Below are positions 25,051-34,840 of a stretch of DNA of 64,000 nucleotides, one piece after another. The translations under genes and the position numbers were made by a program. The DNA lies in contig NZ_BBQI01000006.1 in assembly GCF_001652915.1 (NCBI RefSeq), positions 62,001 to 126,000 of the forward strand, read 5' to 3'. This DNA comes from Cupriavidus sp. D384 (lineage in GTDB: Bacteria > Pseudomonadota > Gammaproteobacteria > Burkholderiales > Burkholderiaceae). Positions within the stretch are counted from its first letter, which is position 1. Each line of letters begins with the position of its first letter. The notes below the pieces were generated by a model. The model did no database searches and had not been told where the DNA came from. It saw only the letters and a program-made list of their open reading frames with translations.

Positions 25051-26724
25051 ATGCCCCGACGTCTCACTGTTCCCGATGGCCTGCCCGACCCCGCCGCTCT
25101 TGCCGCGCTACGCGCCTGGTACGAGGGCGCTTCCTCACGTGAGACGGCCGACCGCTACCTGCGCGATCGGGTTGGCGATGGCCAGTCGGCAAGAGGCATC
25201 ATCGGGGCGATCCGGCGCCAGCTCGTTCAGTATGCCCGGCAGCGCCAGCGCCCCGACCTGGCGGAAGTCTTCGTGTGCTCCGCCAACGAGCGCGTGGGCT
25301 ACGCCCGGGCCGCCGCGGCGGCTATCGAGCAACTGCGCGTGACCTCCGTGCCTTCGCCGCAGATCAGCGATGCTGTGGCACAGTGGCTGCCAGCGCGGGC
25401 GATACACGCCTTGCAGGCCGCTGGCATCACCACGCTGGCCGACCTGACCGTTCGTATCCCCCGCCGGCGACAGTGGTGGACCGCCGTGCCGGGGCTCGGA
25501 CCCGCAAGCGCCCGCCAGATCGAGGCATTCTTTGCCGCACACCCGGCGCTTACCGAGCGTGCCCGCGCCTTGATCGTCGCCGACCGACAGTCCATCGTCA
25601 CGCCGTGGGAACATCTGCGGCTGCCCCGCGAGGTCGACGGCTCCACCGGCGCCTTTCGCGCTCCGCTGTCGACCTGCATTCTGGGTGTGGACAACGATTA
25701 CGAGGCTATCCAGGCCTGGCTGGCGCTGCACGAATCCCCGGCCACGCAGCGCGCCTATCGCAAGGAAGCCGAACGGCTGATCCTGTGGGCCATCGTCGCG
25801 CGAGGGAAGGCCCTCTCATCCCTGACGACCAAGGATGCGACCGACTATCGGGCATTTTTACGCAGGCCCACGCCGCGCGAGCGTTGGGTCGGCCCCCCGC
25901 GGCCACGCACGTCGCCAGACTGGCGCCCGTTTGTCGACAACCTCTCGGCGCGTTCGGTGGCCCATGCGCTGGCCGTGCTCAGCGCGCTGTTCCGCTGGCT
26001 GGTGGAACAACGCTATGTGCTTGCCAACCCCTTTGCGGGTATCAAGGTGCGCGGCAGCCAGCGTGCCATGGCCGTGGAAACCACCCACGCCTTCACCGAA
26101 GGAGAATGGCTGCTGGTGCGCACCATCGCCAACGGCCTCGAGTGGTCGTACGGCTGGCAAGCCGCGGCCGCACAGCGGCTTCGCTTCCTGCTGGATTTCG
26201 GATATGCGACGGGACTGCGGATCAGCGAAATGGCCAATGCCGCGCTGCGTCACCTCGACGTCGACGCCGTGGGCGATCACTGGCTGCACCTGGTCGGCAA
26301 AGGTGGCAAGCCCGCTAGGGTCACATTGACACCCTTGGCGCGGGCAGCGCTGGAACGCTACATGCTGGAGCGCAGGCTCCCTGTCAGCCGCACTCGCTGG
26401 AACCCCGCTACGCCCTTAATCGGTAGCCTGGGGGGTGGCGAAACCGGCATCACGCCCCTACGCCTGTGGGAAGTCATGCGCCGATTCTTCAGGCTCGCAG
26501 CGGACATCATCGAAGGCGATCATCCAGCGTTGGCAGAGAAGCTCCGACGGTCGACACCACACTGGATGCGGCACACCCACGCGACCCACGCGCTGGCGAA
26601 GGGTGTCGAACTGAGCGCTGTGCGCGACAACCTGCGCCACGCCTCAATTTCGACCACGTCCATCTACTTGCATACCGATGATGTCAAGCGGGCCCGGCAG
26701 TTCGGCCAGGCATTCGCCGCCTGA
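25051..26724 (+). CDS. Tyrosine site-specific recombinase with N-terminal DUF3701-like region
   Basis: 557 residues. The N-terminal region (about 1-175) includes a helix-hairpin-helix-like element (AAGITTLADL, VPGLGPASARQIEAFFAAHP) and resembles DUF3701 of phage-integrase proteins. A SAM-like core-binding domain (about 215-330, AYRKEAERLILWAI, NLSARSVAHALAVLSALFRWLV) is followed by the catalytic domain. It has Arg390 in YATGLRISEM, His504 and Arg507 in PHWMRHTHATHALA, His530 in NLRHASISTTSIYLH, and nucleophile Tyr539. All catalytic residues are present, so it should be active. No ribosome site is obvious. Flanking DNA looks mosaic (small zinc-finger gene, IS remnant). Confidence 0.88.
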   Translation: MPRRLTVPDGLPDPAALAALRAWYEGASSRETADRYLRDRVGDGQSARGIIGAIRRQLVQYARQRQRPDLAEVFVCSANERVGYARAAAAAIEQLRVTSVPSPQISDAVAQWLPARAIHALQAAGITTLADLTVRIPRRRQWWTAVPGLGPASARQIEAFFAAHPALTERARALIVADRQSIVTPWEHLRLPREVDGSTGAFRAPLSTCILGVDNDYEAIQAWLALHESPATQRAYRKEAERLILWAIVARGKALSSLTTKDATDYRAFLRRPTPRERWVGPPRPRTSPDWRPFVDNLSARSVAHALAVLSALFRWLVEQRYVLANPFAGIKVRGSQRAMAVETTHAFTEGEWLLVRTIANGLEWSYGWQAAAAQRLRFLLDFGYATGLRISEMANAALRHLDVDAVGDHWLHLVGKGGKPARVTLTPLARAALERYMLERRLPVSRTRWNPATPLIGSLGGGETGITPLRLWEVMRRFFRLAADIIEGDHPALAEKLRRSTPHWMRHTHATHALAKGVELSAVRDNLRHASISTTSIYLHTDDVKRARQFGQAFAA

Positions 26725-27049
26725 ATCTCTTTTACAACAATGGGATAAGAGGGTGCCGTGCGTACTGAACGCGAGGAGATGGGAGCGTTGGCCGCACTGA
26801 GTGCGCATCCTGGAGCCCAGCAGCCGCTACTGACGGACTATCTCACGCAACGCGACGTCATTGGTCCGACGGCCCGAAATGCGCCAGATTTTGCACCGGA
26901 AGGACGGCAACCGGGAAATTTGCCACCGCGCAATGTATTGATCTATAAGAAGAATTCAGACCAAACCGCCAGATTTTGCACGGAAAGTACGATAACCCCC
27001 TTGCCAGGACTGGCATGCTGGTGGCTTTCCGTCTATCCGAGACCGGAGG
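26725..27049. repeat. Degenerate TTTGCAC repeats, possible IS end
   Basis: GCCAGATTTTGCAC occurs at about 26881-26895 and again at about 26969-26983, with a related AATTTGCCACCG between them. Repeated TTGCAC motifs are a feature I associate with the ends of some ISNCY-type elements. No gene in this stretch. Confidence 0.4.
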
Positions 27050-27140
27050 CCGCCATGCCAATGCCCGAGTCCATCACGAACTCGACCGATTCAAGGTGAT
27101 TCAGGCCGTGGTCGAACAAAGAGACAAGTCGGCGCGTACC
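27050..27140 (+). pseudogene. Transposase N-terminal remnant (ISNCY-like)
   Basis: The frame reads HELDRFKVIQAVVEQRDK, which resembles the first residues of ISNCY-type transposases. It then runs into unrelated sequence with no helix-turn-helix or DDE domain. It follows the TTTGCAC repeats, so a deleted insertion sequence is likely. The family name is from motif memory. Confidence 0.45.
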
Positions 27141-27289
27141 TTCTTCAGGCCGCGCCAGGCTGTTTCGGGCCCCGGAAAATCGCCATCTCAGGGAATTGCA
27201 CGCCATCCTTTTCTCGTGCCCGCTCCGCGGCAAGCCGACTCTCCCTCTGCGGTCGGCTATCATGCTCGTCCTATCTGAAGTAGCTCCCT

Positions 27290-28954
<1,665 letters not shown>

Positions 28955-28956
28955 TG

Positions 28957-28991
28957 CCGGAGCCCGGACCCCGGAAGCCTCAGGGCTCCGG
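28957..28991 (+). terminator. GC-rich inverted repeat after the ABC-F gene
   Basis: CCGGAGCC/GGCTCCGG arms starting right after the stop codon, without a U-tract. The remaining bases to 29242 show only a small GATAAG/CTTATC hairpin near 29075. Confidence 0.35.
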
Positions 28992-29242
28992 GGCTCTGGG
29001 GCTCTGGTGCCCTCGCGCGCCGTTGGTCCTCGTCGAACACCCCAATCCCGCGCTAAAAACTGCAGCTATGAAGATAAGCCTTCTTATCACAATAGTATTG
29101 GTTGTTGCACAAACTGCGCCGTGAGAATGTCTGGCTCAGTTGTTATCCGGGAGCAAGGTTAGCGCTGGACACGGCGACTGAGCGGCGGGCCGGATGCGCG
29201 CCGCCTTTATGACTCGGATCAGCCGGGAGACGGGGCGCGAGG

Positions 29243-30520
29243 TCAGAGATTGCCTTGAACCCACTCACTAAACGAAAAAGCCACACGAGCGTCTGCAATC
29301 AGACGGTCGAGCATGCCGACGTCCGTGACGATTGGCCGGGCTGCATCTCTTAGCATCGGCTCCCAGCGGCCTGCGATCAAACTGGCTGTCACTTGAATCC
29401 ACTCCCTCGCCACCTCGGCGCTCACGCCGAAATGGCTGGCGGCAGCAATCAGCTGCCCCACACCAGTTCGAGCGGAGCCGTCCGCGCCGGTGGCCATGGA
29501 AAGGATGGGTCCGTCGGCAGGCGGTTGCGGGCCAACGGACATGACAGGCGTGATATCAAACGCTGGCGCCAGACGCCAACCGCGCTGGGCATTGCCTTCA
29601 TGCAGCAGGCCGTGGTTGAGGGGATGATCGTCGGTATTGCCGACCAATGCGTTGAATGCCATGCGCCGCCACAATTCGGCGAGCTGGAGGCTTAGGTCCT
29701 CGCGCCCCCTGCACCAGACCCGCAAGGCGTCGCCAAAGTTCAGATACGAGCGGCGTGGATCGCCCCGGACAGCGTCCAGCGGCAGTCTGAGCGCCGTGTG
29801 AGCGCTTGCGAAAAGGCGGCGCTGCGGCCGATAGGGATCTCCCGTGCGGTCGAATCGCTCGACGAGCAAGACCTGATGTGAGCCGAATGTGTGCAGCACC
29901 ACGGGGGCGACATCGAGCCCCGCCAAATTCGCCAGGGTCATGGTCACGAACTCGCGAGCAGGCATGGCAACCCGGTCGCCTCGGTCCTGCATCTTTGCCA
30001 GCCATAGACGGCCCGCGTGTACGAGTGTCGCCTTGGGTCGCTCGCCCCCGGCGCTGGTATCGAGATCGTCGTTCAGACGCCGTAGCGCCCGGCTGGCAGG
30101 CGCGATGTCATCCAAGGCCTCTGCGAGCGGCTTGAGATCATCCAGTTCCTTCGGGATCCAGGCGAGCTTGCGCTCGATGTCCGAGCAGACCTCCAGCGCC
30201 CCCACCCCATCCGGCACGCCGCGTTCGAGCAGTTCGAGTGGGCTAAGGTCCGTGCCAGCGTGGGCGTTCAGCCTGTCCGCTCCATAGCCAGCGGGCTTGG
30301 CGTCCCTGATGACGCCCGGAAGACCGTCTGCCGCAGATACGGCAATTCCACGCGCACTGCGCACGAGACGGAGCTGAACCGGATCGAGAGGGATGGCCTC
30401 CGGGTGATCCAGATACTCTTTGCGGTAGTTGAACCTGGCGGTGCGCTCCACCGCGAGCTCGGCAATATGCGAGGGGGAATCGTGGCCGGGGAGCCAGGCC
30501 CAGACGGGTACGGTCGGCAT
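29243..30520 (-). CDS. hipA: HipA-family serine/threonine kinase toxin
   Basis: 425 residues. An N-terminal barrel-like subdomain (LAVERTARFNYRKEYLDHPEAIPLDP) precedes the kinase core: GGERPKATL as the glycine-rich ATP loop, LVERFDR, the catalytic loop GNTDDHPLNHG (Asp297, Asn302), and metal-binding Asp322 in APAFDITP. E. coli HipA has its regulatory autophosphorylated serine just before the ATP loop; here Ser156 sits close to that place. HipA kinases phosphorylate translation factors (glutamyl-tRNA synthetase in E. coli) and are held inactive by HipB. The start overlaps the antitoxin stop by one base (TGATG), the standard hipBA layout. Confidence 0.92.
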   Translation of the reverse strand: MPTVPVWAWLPGHDSPSHIAELAVERTARFNYRKEYLDHPEAIPLDPVQLRLVRSARGIAVSAADGLPGVIRDAKPAGYGADRLNAHAGTDLSPLELLERGVPDGVGALEVCSDIERKLAWIPKELDDLKPLAEALDDIAPASRALRRLNDDLDTSAGGERPKATLVHAGRLWLAKMQDRGDRVAMPAREFVTMTLANLAGLDVAPVVLHTFGSHQVLLVERFDRTGDPYRPQRRLFASAHTALRLPLDAVRGDPRRSYLNFGDALRVWCRGREDLSLQLAELWRRMAFNALVGNTDDHPLNHGLLHEGNAQRGWRLAPAFDITPVMSVGPQPPADGPILSMATGADGSARTGVGQLIAAASHFGVSAEVAREWIQVTASLIAGRWEPMLRDAARPIVTDVGMLDRLIADARVAFSFSEWVQGNL

Positions 30521-30825
30521 CAGCGTCCGCCGACTTGCCGTTCGGCAAAGTTCACGGTTTCGGGGTCCAGCCGCGGATCGAGCAATCCCTCCATCTGTTC
30601 AAGCAACTGCAGACCTTGCAACACTTTGAGAAAGTTGCCGATGGAAACGCCGTCGCTACCGTCTTCCAGAGCCCTCAGCGTCGAGGGGGATACATCCGAG
30701 AGCGCGGCGAGCTGCTCCTGAGTCATCTCCCGCAGTTTCCGGGCAATGATCAGGCGCTGGCCGAGGCGCTCAAGACAGCCTTTGACCAGAATGGGAGTGT
30801 GTTTTGGAGGGCGACGTGGCGGCAT
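30520..30825 (-). CDS. hipB: HipB-like XRE antitoxin
   Basis: 101 residues. Helix-turn-helix of the XRE type at about residues 20-75: RLIIARKLREMTQEQLAALSDVSPSTLRALEDG, then VSIGNFLKVLQGLQLLEQM. A basic N-terminus and a short C-terminal tail (FAERQVGGR) could reach the toxin. It precedes hipA and overlaps it by one base, so it is co-transcribed and should autoregulate. A promoter lies so close to the ATG (30832-30860) that the mRNA may have no leader, and no ribosome site is visible. Confidence 0.88.
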   Translation of the reverse strand: MPPRRPPKHTPILVKGCLERLGQRLIIARKLREMTQEQLAALSDVSPSTLRALEDGSDGVSIGNFLKVLQGLQLLEQMEGLLDPRLDPETVNFAERQVGGR

Positions 30826-30831
30826 GTACCA

Positions 30832-30860
30832 AAACTAGGGGTGATTCGCCATAATGTCAA
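30832..30860 (-). promoter_or_regulatory. hipBA promoter, possibly leaderless
   Basis: On the minus strand, TTGACA is followed by a 17-bp spacer and TAGTTT, whose 3' end is seven bases before the hipB ATG. Transcription would begin at or within a base or two of the start codon. Confidence 0.55.
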
Positions 30861-31077
30861 CAAAAAAGGCGGATAAATCCTGATCTTTATGGCGTGCCGG
30901 CGGTTGGAACGCCAGCGTTCACCAAACCTTTTGTCACCCCAATGCGCTTATGGCATCACATCAATGCATGCGATCCGCCACGCAGCGTCGATATCCCGCT
31001 TCTGCGCGGGCTACAGCGGCCACCGTCCGCCGATAGCAAAATAGCCATCGTCCGTCAGGCTCGGGGTGCTGCCGGCA

Positions 31078-32382
31078 TCAAGCCTTATGCCTGGGGAACT
31101 GAAGCTCAAATTCCGTGAACTCGTGCTCCACGGATCGGCAGGAAATCGACGCGCCCCAACTGCCCAGGACGTCCCTGCAAAAGGCCAGGCCGATACCAGT
31201 TCCCCGGTGCGCGGGATAGGAAAAGAACGGCTGGAACATGCGCGCCAGTACGTGCGCCGGGACACCTGGCCCGGTATCCCGGAACAGGACATAAACATCG
31301 CTGCCCTGCATCTCGCACCGAATCAGAATCTTGCCCTTGCCCGCCCGTTTGATTGCCTCGAGCGCATTCTTGGTCAGATTGGTGATTACCAATTCGAACA
31401 GTTGGGCGTTACCCAGCACGTGCAGGGGTGCCGACGCGTGGATCGTGACCATATCCTGATGCGCAGGTTCGAACGGAAACCGGTCGATACTCTCGCGAAC
31501 AGCGTGCACCAGGTCGAACACCTCCTGCTTGGCCGCCTTCGGGTCCTTGGAGTTTGCCACCAGCAAATCGATGCTGCTGCTGACATGCGCGAGATCGGCC
31601 TGCAAGCGGCCAATGGCCTGCAAAAGCCCCTCACGATGCGCTGCCTGCGGGTCCAGCGCCGCCGGCAACCTGCTTTTGAGTCCCGCTGCGGTCATCGTCA
31701 GACTCATCAGGGGCGTGCGCAGTTCGTGTGCGACCGTTGCCAGGGCCACCGCCATCCCCCGCCGCTTTTCTTCGACCAGCAACTGGCGATCCAGCTTGAT
31801 CACGACTAGCACGGCAATGACGAACGCAATGATCGGCAGTTGCAAAAGCAACGGCTGCCAGGGAATGCCTGCGATGGAGTGACCAGCCACCACAAACAAT
31901 GCAAATGCGCCGGCCGCTCCCGAGAGCAAGGCAATCGTCGCGAACGCCGAACTGAAGTGGTACAGGACCACCACGGCGATGATGACCGACTCTGCCCAGA
32001 CCAGAGAACCATTGTTCTCCAGATAGAAGAAGATGAAAGCGAACGGCATCCCGACGGTGATGGCAAATAGCGCATAGGTCGGGAGCCATCGCTTGTGCGA
32101 CAGCGCGGATGCGAACAACAGCGGCACGAACAGCGCGGTGCAAATCAGCCGGAGCCACAGGTTCTCGTAAGCCTGCGGGAAGACATAGGACCAGATGACG
32201 TAGTAGAGCGGATGGCCGATAACCCCGAGCGCGCCCACCATCTGGATGCGACGCAGGCGCACGACGGTTTCCTCGTCGAGCAACGTGGTCCTGGAGGCCG
32301 TCTCAAATACGGCACGCCGGGCATCCTTGACGAGTCGAACCCACAACGATTCGCCTCCTGTTTGCTCTTGCGTGGCTTCCAT
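31078..32382 (-). CDS. Sensor histidine kinase, CqsS/LqsS-like
   Basis: 434 residues. Six or so membrane helices fill residues 48-197. The segment GVIGHPLYYVIWSYVFPQAYENLWLRL closely follows the corresponding part of the Vibrio CqsS sensor as I recall it. The HisKA box is VAHELRTPL with His219. The ATPase has the N box NLTKNALEAIKRAG, G1 DTGPGVP and G2 GTGIGLAFCRDVLGSWG. No receiver domain is present, unlike CqsS, so it resembles LqsS/JqsS. It begins 24 bases after the autoinducer synthase gene. It should sense the alpha-hydroxyketone made by its neighbour. The partner response regulator is not in this window. Confidence 0.85.
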   Translation of the reverse strand: MEATQEQTGGESLWVRLVKDARRAVFETASRTTLLDEETVVRLRRIQMVGALGVIGHPLYYVIWSYVFPQAYENLWLRLICTALFVPLLFASALSHKRWLPTYALFAITVGMPFAFIFFYLENNGSLVWAESVIIAVVVLYHFSSAFATIALLSGAAGAFALFVVAGHSIAGIPWQPLLLQLPIIAFVIAVLVVIKLDRQLLVEEKRRGMAVALATVAHELRTPLMSLTMTAAGLKSRLPAALDPQAAHREGLLQAIGRLQADLAHVSSSIDLLVANSKDPKAAKQEVFDLVHAVRESIDRFPFEPAHQDMVTIHASAPLHVLGNAQLFELVITNLTKNALEAIKRAGKGKILIRCEMQGSDVYVLFRDTGPGVPAHVLARMFQPFFSYPAHRGTGIGLAFCRDVLGSWGASISCRSVEHEFTEFELQFPRHKA

Positions 32383-32406
32383 CTCGAGCTTCTGACTCCT
32401 GGAAGA

Positions 32407-33684
32407 TTACGGCGCTGTGCTGCCTGGTGAACGGGTATGGCCGCGGTGCGCGCGGCGCGTTGATGACCACTCCGCCAGGCTGACCTCGTCCCGAATCTTC
32501 GCGAGAACGTCGATCAGCCGGTCAATGTCGGAGGGGTTGAGTTTCGCATGCAGTGTAAGGCGCATCAATGCCCTATTCTTGGGGGTAGCAGGCGAGCAGA
32601 AAACGGCACCGAAGATGCCATGCCGTTGCAATGCGTTGCGCAGAACCATGACCTGCGGTTCCGTGCCTGCCTCCAGCCCGATAATCTGCTCGCTGCCGTC
32701 GCTGATGTTGTAGCCCAGTTCGGTGATTGCCGCCCGGGTCGTCCGGGTGATGGCATGCAGGCGCTCCCTGCGATCATCTGCGCGCGCGATGAAATCCGTC
32801 GCGGCGTCGAACCAGGCAATTTCATGGCGCAGGAGCCCCGAACTGAAAATCGCCGGACGCGCCTCTACCGCAAAGAAATCCTTGAATCGGGTCGAACAGG
32901 CCACGAACCCCGCTCGGCCTGCGAAGGCCTTGGCCAGCGATGCCGTCCGGAAGTGTACGCGCTCGGAGAGCCCTAGCGCGGGAACGAGTCCGCCACCTGC
33001 CGGCCCGTGCGTGCCCAGGGAATGTGACTCATCAACCACCAACACGCTGCCCGTCGCTTCCGCCATCTGGACGTACGCTTCCAGGGGCGCCACGCTGCCA
33101 GTGGTGCTGTAGACGGAATCCACCATGATGACGCCCGGCCCGAGACGCTCGATCTGGCGTGCGGCATGGGCGAAGTCGTTGTGGCGCACCGGCACCGCCT
33201 GTGCCCCCGCCGCACTGATGCCTTCCCACAGCGAGGCATGACCGTTCATATCGATATAGACCGGCACCCCTGGCCCTGCAATACACTGCACCAATCCGAC
33301 GTTGGCCGCCCATCCTGACTGGGCGATCAGGCCATCTTCGGCCTGCATCAGATTGGCGAGTTTTCGTTCGACTTGCTGTTGCGGCGTGTCGCCGTGCCGG
33401 AAGACCGAAGACATCAGCAACTCCGGCGCCTCGTCCAGTAGCGCCCGCGCCTGCGTCTGCACCAGCGCCGATTCTCCCAGCAGGCATAGATAATCATTAC
33501 TGCTCAGGTGCAAGGCGTCTGGCCCCGGGACGCGACCGTGCAGCAGATGATCGCCTCCCCAGAGCTTTTCCATTCTGTCGACGAAATGGGTAGCCATTCG
33601 ATCCGAGATCCACGCTGGTAACGGCGCAGACTGAATGCGACTGACAGATTTTGTCGGTTGGGAATGAAGATTGGGGGGCGACAT
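32407..33684 (-). CDS. cqsA: Alpha-hydroxyketone autoinducer synthase (CqsA/LqsA/JqsA family)
   Basis: 425 residues, fold-type I PLP enzyme of the alpha-oxoamine synthase group. GGAGG precedes the ATG. Diagnostic segments: HLSSNDYLCL, AQSGWAANVGLVQ, VYIDMNGHASLWEGISAAGAQ, GVIMVDSVYSTTGSVAPL, VVDESHSLGTHGP (PLP-binding Asp218), PLP Lys252 in TASLAKAFAGRAGF, and FGAVFCSPATPKNRALMRL near the end. These fit CqsA-type synthases better than KBL or BioF, because of the SLWEGI and DSVYST blocks. It would condense an acyl-CoA with an amino-acid-derived donor to make a signalling alpha-hydroxyketone (or amino-ketone precursor). It is in an operon with the CqsS-like kinase. Confidence 0.88.
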   Translation of the reverse strand: MSPPNLHSQPTKSVSRIQSAPLPAWISDRMATHFVDRMEKLWGGDHLLHGRVPGPDALHLSSNDYLCLLGESALVQTQARALLDEAPELLMSSVFRHGDTPQQQVERKLANLMQAEDGLIAQSGWAANVGLVQCIAGPGVPVYIDMNGHASLWEGISAAGAQAVPVRHNDFAHAARQIERLGPGVIMVDSVYSTTGSVAPLEAYVQMAEATGSVLVVDESHSLGTHGPAGGGLVPALGLSERVHFRTASLAKAFAGRAGFVACSTRFKDFFAVEARPAIFSSGLLRHEIAWFDAATDFIARADDRRERLHAITRTTRAAITELGYNISDGSEQIIGLEAGTEPQVMVLRNALQRHGIFGAVFCSPATPKNRALMRLTLHAKLNPSDIDRLIDVLAKIRDEVSLAEWSSTRRAHRGHTRSPGSTAP

Positions 33685-34415
33685 CGGTTTTCCTCCAGAG
33701 AAATGAGCGCCAAAATCAAAAAAGGGAAGAATTCGAAAACTTCAGGACTGCTGCGGGACGCCGCCTGGATGGCACGGCTGGGGCGCTGGCAAGCGTAGGC
33801 TAAGGCTAATCCAAAGCCTGCCGATGACGCCAAGAACGCGCCCACCCATGCTTTGCCCCGACTGCATCGGCATGCTGCCATCCTCGGTTGTCGTTCTGGG
33901 GACGGCATGGCATTGCATGACAGTTTGAGTCATCTATTTGGCGCGAATGGCGAACGTCCGCGCCATTGCCAAAGACCCTTGGACCACCGCGTCGAGCAAG
34001 AGAAAGTCATGCCAGCTCCCATCGTGGGGCAACATGACAAAACCTGTTAGTGGATATATGGGCGGGCAGTTTTCTGGCGGTTAATTGCTTTTTATCAGCT
34101 ACGACGTCATTGTCTGTGCCGAGTTGGGGCTGTTCTGAGTGCTGGGCCGTTTGACGGGAATGTCGGGCCTCGTAATAAGTGCCTGTTTTTGCTGGGTTTC
34201 TAATTGAAACGCCAACTGCCGCTCATTAATTGTTGCTTTTAAGGCACTTTTAGATAGAGGCCAGGGCGTTAACGATGTGCGTCGGTGCGGGATAACGCCA
34301 CCATCCAGAAGCGTGAACCATTTGGCCGATGGGCAAATCGTGGGCCGTTCATTACCCTTGGCTTGGGCGTCGCAATTGGAATTCTCCTTGCGCGCCCGCC
34401 CAGAACTGCTACCGG
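33685..34415. other. Long intergenic region upstream of cqsA
   Basis: About 730 bases. The cqsA promoter should lie at its left. At the right, a segment from about 34250 leads into a strong plus-strand terminator, suggesting a short plus-strand transcript. Short frames (33742-33933 minus; 34285 onward plus, with a hydrophobic PFITLGLGVAIGILLA stretch) lack ribosome sites and are not called. Confidence 0.4.
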
Positions 34416-34447
34416 CCCGCCCTGCCCCACAGTGGCGGGTTCTTTTT
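34416..34447 (+). terminator. Rho-independent terminator with no annotated upstream gene
   Basis: CCCGCC-(12 nt)-GGCGGG followed by TTCTTTTTT on the plus strand. The nearest plus-strand gene upstream is many kilobases away, so it must end an unannotated transcript or act as a barrier to the convergent minus-strand genes. Confidence 0.75.
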
Positions 34448-34470
34448 TGGCTTATGGGCGCCAAGGGCAT

Positions 34471-34749
34471 TCAAAAATCGCCCGTGTCCAGAATAATGCG
34501 GCCATCATTCGGCATTCCGCTTCGCCGGGCAGCCACGTTTCGTATCCGTTGCCAGCCCTCCAGGAACGCCTCATGTAGCGCCGCATCGCGCTGGTCCCCG
34601 CCGAGCCCGGCAACATCAAGCTTGAAATGGTCTTCCAACGCCTGGCGCGTCACCAGGAACGCCTGGCTGGTGCCTGCAATCAAATAGTCAAACTGAACGC
34701 CAACATCGTCGTCGATGTCGGCCACCTTGGGTCCGATAGGGTAGACCAT
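34471..34749 (-). CDS. DUF1488-like small protein
   Basis: 92 residues from the ATG at 34749 (GGAG seven bases upstream); the frame to 34791 lacks a ribosome site. The pattern VQFDYLIAGTSQAFLVTRQALEDHF, then AFLEGWQRIRNVAARRSG, resembles the small DUF1488 family, with a C-terminal GRIILDTGDF strand. No function is known for the family. It is 91 bases after the cation transporter stop, on the same strand, so it may be the last gene of that transcript. Confidence 0.55.
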   Translation of the reverse strand: MVYPIGPKVADIDDDVGVQFDYLIAGTSQAFLVTRQALEDHFKLDVAGLGGDQRDAALHEAFLEGWQRIRNVAARRSGMPNDGRIILDTGDF

Positions 34750-34840
34750 CACTGTGCTCCGAAACGTTGTTTCGTCGGCACTAGGATACACGCGAAGACC
34801 ACACGCATTGTGCTGCTTTCACCGGGCGCATTGCCTCACG

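Noticed and set aside
33742-33933. 63-residue minus-strand frame upstream of cqsA
   Set aside because: No recognisable sequence; ribosome site weak; Pro/Arg-rich end.
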